Below, in pieces: positions 61,393 through 64,000 of a stretch of DNA of 64,000 nucleotides. Location: NCBI GenBank assembly GCA_030374765.1, contig JARGXX010000068.1:1240001-1304000 (forward strand), given 5' to 3'. The stretch's first letter is position 1; each line of letters begins with the position of its first letter. The position numbers and the translations under genes are program-made. The notes beneath the pieces were generated by a model. That model saw nothing but the letters and a program-made list of their open reading frames with translations. It was not told where the DNA came from and ran no database searches. This DNA comes from Agarophyton chilense (lineage: Eukaryota > Rhodophyta > Florideophyceae > Gracilariales > Gracilariaceae).

Positions 61393-63466
61393 ATGCTGGA
61401 CCCGCCTTATAAGCCCATCGGCTATGCCCTTCTCCAGCCGGACTTTGTCTCTTCCGTCGGTTTTCCTATCCATTTACCGGCAGACCACCCTGTGGGCAGT
61501 GGCACCATGGCTTCGAACAACCAAGCGGGGAGCTTTTCGGGATACCAAGTGGCTTACGAACGTCCCGGGGACCGCTATAATCATACCATCGGACGGAATC
61601 CGCGGGCAGTGCGTCATGCCATCTCCCGTCTCCTGTTGAAGAATACCAGCGGTTTTCTCATATATATGACGCCCGAAGGTTTGCCAAGATACCCGATATC
61701 CGGAGGGGCAACAAGAACGCGCGCAGCGTCTCGTGGTATAACCGATTGTTGCATTGTCCTGTGGATCTGCGTTCGGCGACGCGATATCGCACCCTCATCC
61801 AAGCGGACATGCCATACTTCCGCTGCGAGGAGGAAGCCAAATACCAGTTCAGGGTGAACAAAATCCTCTCGGACCTATACACGGGTTTCATCTCGCCTCA
61901 TGTGCGCTTGTCTCCGGCTGGTCACAACCTCTTGGCGCTTATGTGCTTCCGGCCATCGTACGACCGCTTATTCTGGATGTCCAACCAGGTCTATTGGAAC
62001 GAGATGCACGAGCCCGATGGTCGTTTTCGTCAATCCCTGTGTTTCTTCTTTTCTTGGCACCAAGTGGAGTTTTACGACATAAGCGCCGACAAACGCCTTC
62101 TGTTGTACCTCTCGCTTCCCCGCGAAGATGAGAACCAATGGGCCATGTATTGGCGTGTATCGCCACTCCTTTTGGTTCCCACGCCGTTCATGGTGGCGTA
62201 CCACTCGTCCCAACTCATGGGCGATGACAATGACCGAAGATCGTGGCTGTCCTGGCAGGTACTCTTCGTTGAGTTCGGCGTGATGTCCCTTATGGCCTTT
62301 CTGGATACCGCGAAGTACGGAATCCGTGGTCCGTTCGGATGATTGGAAGGTGTGGTACGATGAGAACATATCTGGTCCTGGACGTCGCCTAATCCCATTC
62401 CTGGACATCATGATCCGTTTCCTAAGGAACCTTTGCATCCAGAATATCGTCCGTGGGACTCAGTTCGACGTTGAGGAGACCGAGGCCCTTTTGGATCACG
62501 TCCTACAGGTAGAGTGGGGCAAGACTCCCGGGTTCCTTTGATATGACTGAAATACCGACTCATTCATGCCGATTCCGCTGCATCCTCAGCGTCGGGACGA
62601 CGCTCGTGCCTATCCCTTCAAGCTTTTCAGAAATCAACCATCGGACATTCACAGGCGTAATGTTCCTGAATATTATCCGAAGGGCTTTGGTGTTGATCCT
62701 CTCTGCTTCAAGCCTGATGTGGAAGCCAAGCCGTTGGTTTCTGCTCGTACGTCCGACGGAAAACCCTTCGGTGAAGATGGCTTCGTCCTACCCGTAGAGG
62801 GCGTTCATCCTCCGGTCGAGTCCGCTGTGGTGTTCCCAACCGCTTCCCCTCCTCCAGCTCTTCTAGGCGCTGCTCCTTAGGATGACCTTTCTTATGAGCC
62901 GCGCGTCGCCGAGGTGGATATCCCTCCTGGCGAGCTTACTGCCGAGGCTGCAAGTCCTGTAGGTGATGCGCTGGCTCAAACGTCCACTGGGGGCGTTGAC
63001 ATCGCTCTGTCCTCTTCGTTTCCACACTCTCCCGCTTTGGTAATGGCTGCGGCTCTGGATCTTCGTCATGTCTGCCGTACCGTTGGTATTACGGCCTCGA
63101 TGGACATTGCGATAGTGCTTTGAAAAGCCTGCTCCTGGGCGCGTCGCTCGGCGCGCTACGCCGCGATTGTCTAACAGGGTCAGGATCTCAAGACCGCTAT
63201 GGTCAATCTCCTGCAGCAGAATGCGCAGGTGATGTCCCAGTGGGTTACTGCCGACTTAAATGCCCGGTATGGTCTAAATTTTGAGTGATCGGGAGGCTTC
63301 CGATGGTGACAATAGTTCCTCAGATGAATCTACGCCGAAGAAGCGTGCTCGGCTCGCTGGGGCCGGTTCTGGTGGTCCAGTTGGTTTCTCGGGTCACCGT
63401 AGTCCTGGTTTCACCCCTGCAGGTTCCAATGAGGACGACGGAGTTACTCCTGCGGCGCCCCCGTGA
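61393..63466 (+). pseudogene. Long antisense ORF of element 3 (about 690 codons, decayed)
   Basis: On the strand opposite to integrase, from ATG 61393 (MLDPPYKPIGYALLQPDFVS). A frameshift near 61700 leads to YRTLIQADMPYFRCEEEAKY, LSDLYTGFISPHVRLSPAGH, MCFRPSYDRLFWMSNQVYWN and LLYLSLPREDENQWAMYWRV. A second shift near 62335 returns to the first frame: DDWKVWYDENISGPGRRLIP, RNVPEYYPKGFGVDP, VNLLQQNAQVMSQWV, with stops at about 62540, 62878, 63121 and 63168. A last shift near 63280 gives an acidic, Ser-rich tail with the basic cluster TPKKRARL. The first domain is aromatic-rich and globular-looking; it matches no family I know. Its position matches antisense ORFs reported in plant gypsy elements. 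Confidence 0.6.
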
Positions 63467-63673
63467 GTCCTGTTGGTGTTTGGAGCGCTTCTACGATTCT
63501 TGAGACCATGGTGAGGGCTGTTCTACCTCTGTTAGATGTCAATAAATTAATTCTTGTGCATTCCCAAGGTCGTTCTTGTATCTCAAACGCGGGTGCCCCG
63601 GGACGGCGTCCAATCTTGAAAGCGTCTCGGGTCTTCCTCAGGTGTCTACGAAGGACAGACCTTGTTCCCTGAT

Positions 63674-64000
63674 TCAGGAGCTACGAAGAACCGTCGTGCT
63701 CCGGCGAACCGTGGTGACGGGAGGCGGTTTGGGAGACGTTTTGGGATTATTCGGACCAATGGTTGCCCCCTCCTGAGGGCCGCGCTCCGAATGGCTGATT
63801 CTGCGCCAATAGCGGGCGATAAGTTTAGCAGGAATGGTTTGATGTTCTTGCCAAGTATCTTCCTCAGATGTGTAGCCGAACCAACGGACGCGATATTGCA
63901 TAGTTCCATCTTCTCCCATACCGGCGGAGATGATGCGCTCAATCACATATTCCGGTTGATGTTCATCCTCCGTAAGAAGAGTGTGGTCCAGAAGGGCGAA
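63674..64000 (-). pseudogene. Integrase C terminus with chromodomain, element 3 (partial)
   Basis: Open from the window edge. It reads LLTEDEHQPEYVIERIISAG, YRVRWFGYTSEEDTWQEHQT and IPAKLIARYWRR, a clear chromodomain, then a Pro/Thr tail ending at 63674. Whether the missing upstream part is intact cannot be seen. Confidence 0.85.

Larger units (their letters stand above)
60545..64000 (-). mobile_element. Ty3/gypsy element 3, 3' part (cut by the window edge)
   Basis: 3' LTR 60545-60989, purine tract 60990-61003, a long antisense ORF region, and the integrase chromodomain running out of the window at 64000. The LTR belongs to the same family as element 1. Confidence 0.9.

Noticed and set aside
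1-64000. CRISPR array, bacterial operons, ribosome binding sites
   Set aside because: No spaced direct repeats of the right form; gene structure with introns and LTR elements is eukaryotic.

Overview
The window looks like nuclear DNA of a photosynthetic eukaryote, most likely a red alga. This is inferred, not proven. The evidence: eukaryotic secretory and endocytic genes (SEC13, a NAK-family kinase); mitochondrial carriers; a plastid cytochrome b6f assembly factor (CCB2/CCB4 family); mostly uninterrupted, high-GC3 coding regions with only three visible introns of 67, 85 and 95 bp, two of them with clear branch points; and LTR retrotransposons flanking a compact gene island.

Layout. Positions 1-14,500 are transposon debris: a 5'-LTR-bearing, internally interrupted Ty3/gypsy element on the minus strand (LTR 6745-7190), a degenerate second gag with an LTR-like leader nested in it, a short element bounded by 129-bp direct repeats, another decayed gag, and a 600-bp block of tiny stem-loops. 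Positions 14,700-44,300 are the gene island: YHM2-type carrier, EXD1-like 3'-5' exonuclease, two tail-to-tail secreted cysteine-rich paralogues, GT61 glycosyltransferase, NAK kinase, a coiled-coil protein, a Ser/Pro-rich protein, an egghead-type GT2 with a fused multi-pass membrane domain, a small membrane protein, a phosphate-carrier-like protein, a CCB4-like factor, an SDR, a BT1/FBT transporter and SEC13. Neighbours mostly alternate in strand, so many pairs share a divergent promoter region or a convergent 3' region. Positions 44,400-64,000 are again mobile DNA: a Tc1/mariner relic, a 9.6-kb gypsy chromovirus with two 634-bp LTRs and a near-perfect 5-bp target duplication, an AT-rich unit bounded by a perfect 20-bp inverted repeat, and the 3' part of another gypsy element that leaves the window.

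The two gypsy lineages share a primer-binding site placed 3 nt inside the 5' LTR. Both carry a long open frame on the opposite strand between integrase and 3' LTR, the most notable system here. The 9.6-kb element sits inside an older zinc-finger ORF that stays in frame when the element and one target duplication are ignored. The structured block at 11.05-11.69 kb has a diverged partner at 47.39-47.79 kb with at least one covarying base pair.

Members of the gene island act in mitochondrial transport, secretion and glycosylation, plastid function and membrane traffic. No operon-like or pathway cluster is apparent.
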